A DNA stretch of 14,244 nucleotides from positions 1-14,244 of the forward strand of contig JBDLTZ010000089.1 of the NCBI GenBank assembly GCA_039805565.1, given 5' to 3'. The first letter of the stretch is position 1. Each line of letters starts with the position of its first letter. The notes beneath the pieces were generated by a model. It was given only the letters and a program-made list of their open reading frames with translations, searched no databases and was not told the origin of the DNA. This stretch comes from CALJIC01 sp039805565 (GTDB lineage: Bacteria > Chloroflexota > Chloroflexia > Chloroflexales > Roseiflexaceae). This document shows positions 13,915 through 14,244 of this stretch, in pieces. Both the position numbers and the translations under genes were made by a program.

Positions 13915-14127
13915 CTAGGCGCTAGCGAGATCGGGCGTTAGCTTTTCCCCGTTGTCCTCAGGTATCCCCTCGCGCATCACGCGCTGGAACTCCGCAGCCG
14001 GAATACGGTGGGCGCGGCCAAACTTGACCGTCGTCAGCTTGCCTGACTTGATCCAGTTGTAAACCGCCTGCTCGGTCACTTTTGCAGTGGCGGCGAGGTC
14101 CTTCACGGTGTAGAACTGGGGTGCCAT
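13915..14127 (-). CDS. Excisionase-family (MerR-like HTH) small DNA-binding protein
   Basis: This protein has 70 residues, nearly all of it one winged-helix HTH of the excisionase type (HTH_17): FYTVKDLAATAKVTEQAVYN (5-24), then WIKSGKLTTVKFGRAHRIP (25-43), then AAEFQRVMREG. Such proteins bend DNA at attachment sites with an integrase, or act as small regulators. The start is firm: AGGAGG lies six bases before ATG and a perfect promoter lies just beyond. Downstream on its own strand lie the inverted repeats at 13773-13875 and then tRNA-Asn. No integrase gene is in the window; it could lie beyond the right edge. Whether this is an active excisionase or a domesticated regulator cannot be told here. 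Confidence 0.82.
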   Translation of the reverse strand: MAPQFYTVKDLAATAKVTEQAVYNWIKSGKLTTVKFGRAHRIPAAEFQRVMREGIPEDNGEKLTPDLASA

Positions 14128-14150
14128 GCAGGCCCTCCTCTGTTGCCGCG

Positions 14151-14179
14151 ATTATAGGGGATTGGCTCAAATGTGTCAA
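14151..14179 (-). promoter_or_regulatory. Perfect consensus sigma70 promoter of the excisionase-like gene
   Basis: On the - strand TTGACA (14174-14179) and TATAAT (14151-14156) are separated by exactly 17 bases. The predicted start near 14144 gives a leader of about 17 bases that contains AGGAGG. This is unusually strong for a gene of this type and implies either high expression or tight repression. Confidence 0.85.
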
Positions 14180-14219
14180 GTACCTTATTTCGTGTAGACT
14201 GTTACTTGCAGCGAAACAG

Positions 14220-14241
14220 ATCGTCGCGGCACCGCGACGAT
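14220..14241. terminator. Perfect 10-bp inverted repeat at the right edge
   Basis: ATCGTCGCGG (14220-14229) and CCGCGACGAT (14232-14241) are exact reverse complements around CA. It lies about 40 bases upstream of the promoter at 14151-14179. It may terminate a gene to the right or serve as an operator; the sequence ends too soon to decide. Confidence 0.45.
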
Positions 14242-14244
14242 AGT

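Overview
The window is a GC-rich bacterial stretch. A Chloroflexota origin (Chloroflexus/Roseiflexus-like) is the best guess. The grounds are the base composition, a secreted protein built from NGGL..FGYPI repeats, and GAGTGCTGAG-type heptamer repeats between genes. This is pattern recognition and no search was run. The first 40 bases are almost pure G then C and look like a contig-end artefact.

Bases 64-4216 hold a carbohydrate uptake and breakdown operon on the + strand. It has two MalF/MalG-type sugar permeases that overlap by 8 bp, then a 776-residue cytoplasmic GH13 (alpha-amylase superfamily) enzyme. The solute-binding protein is probably just upstream, outside the window. No transport ATPase is present.

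Bases 4217-6760 are a decayed accessory segment of lower coding quality. It contains a perfect 16-bp hairpin, an AT-rich cluster of interlocking inverted and direct repeats (4746-4843), a phage-type ORF6C-like reading frame that runs out of frame into a small XRE regulator, and an 850-bp insertion-sequence remnant. The remnant has 23-bp terminal inverted repeats (20 of 23 matching) and a transposase with an internal deletion. The right end of the remnant abuts a long-chain acyl-CoA synthetase gene that has lost its first few dozen codons and also carries a frameshift near 7816, so it is a pseudogene.

Bases 8253-14244 run mostly on the - strand. A bidirectional terminator made of heptamer repeats separates the ligase remnant from a secreted repeat protein. 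Then come an XRE regulator with its own promoter, an alpha/beta hydrolase, and NAD-dependent DNA ligase (ligA) carrying an extra segment that contains a copy of the same repeat family. On the + strand, tRNA-Asn(GTT) has its own consensus promoter. A small excisionase-type HTH protein behind a perfect consensus promoter closes the window and points toward the tRNA. The tRNA next to an excisionase-like gene suggests, but does not prove, the edge of an integrated element.

The main points of interest are the repeat cluster with its ORF6C/XRE pair, the rearranged IS-ligase junction, the heptamer repeat family that supplies a terminator, a stop codon and coding sequence, and the atypical GH13 enzyme.
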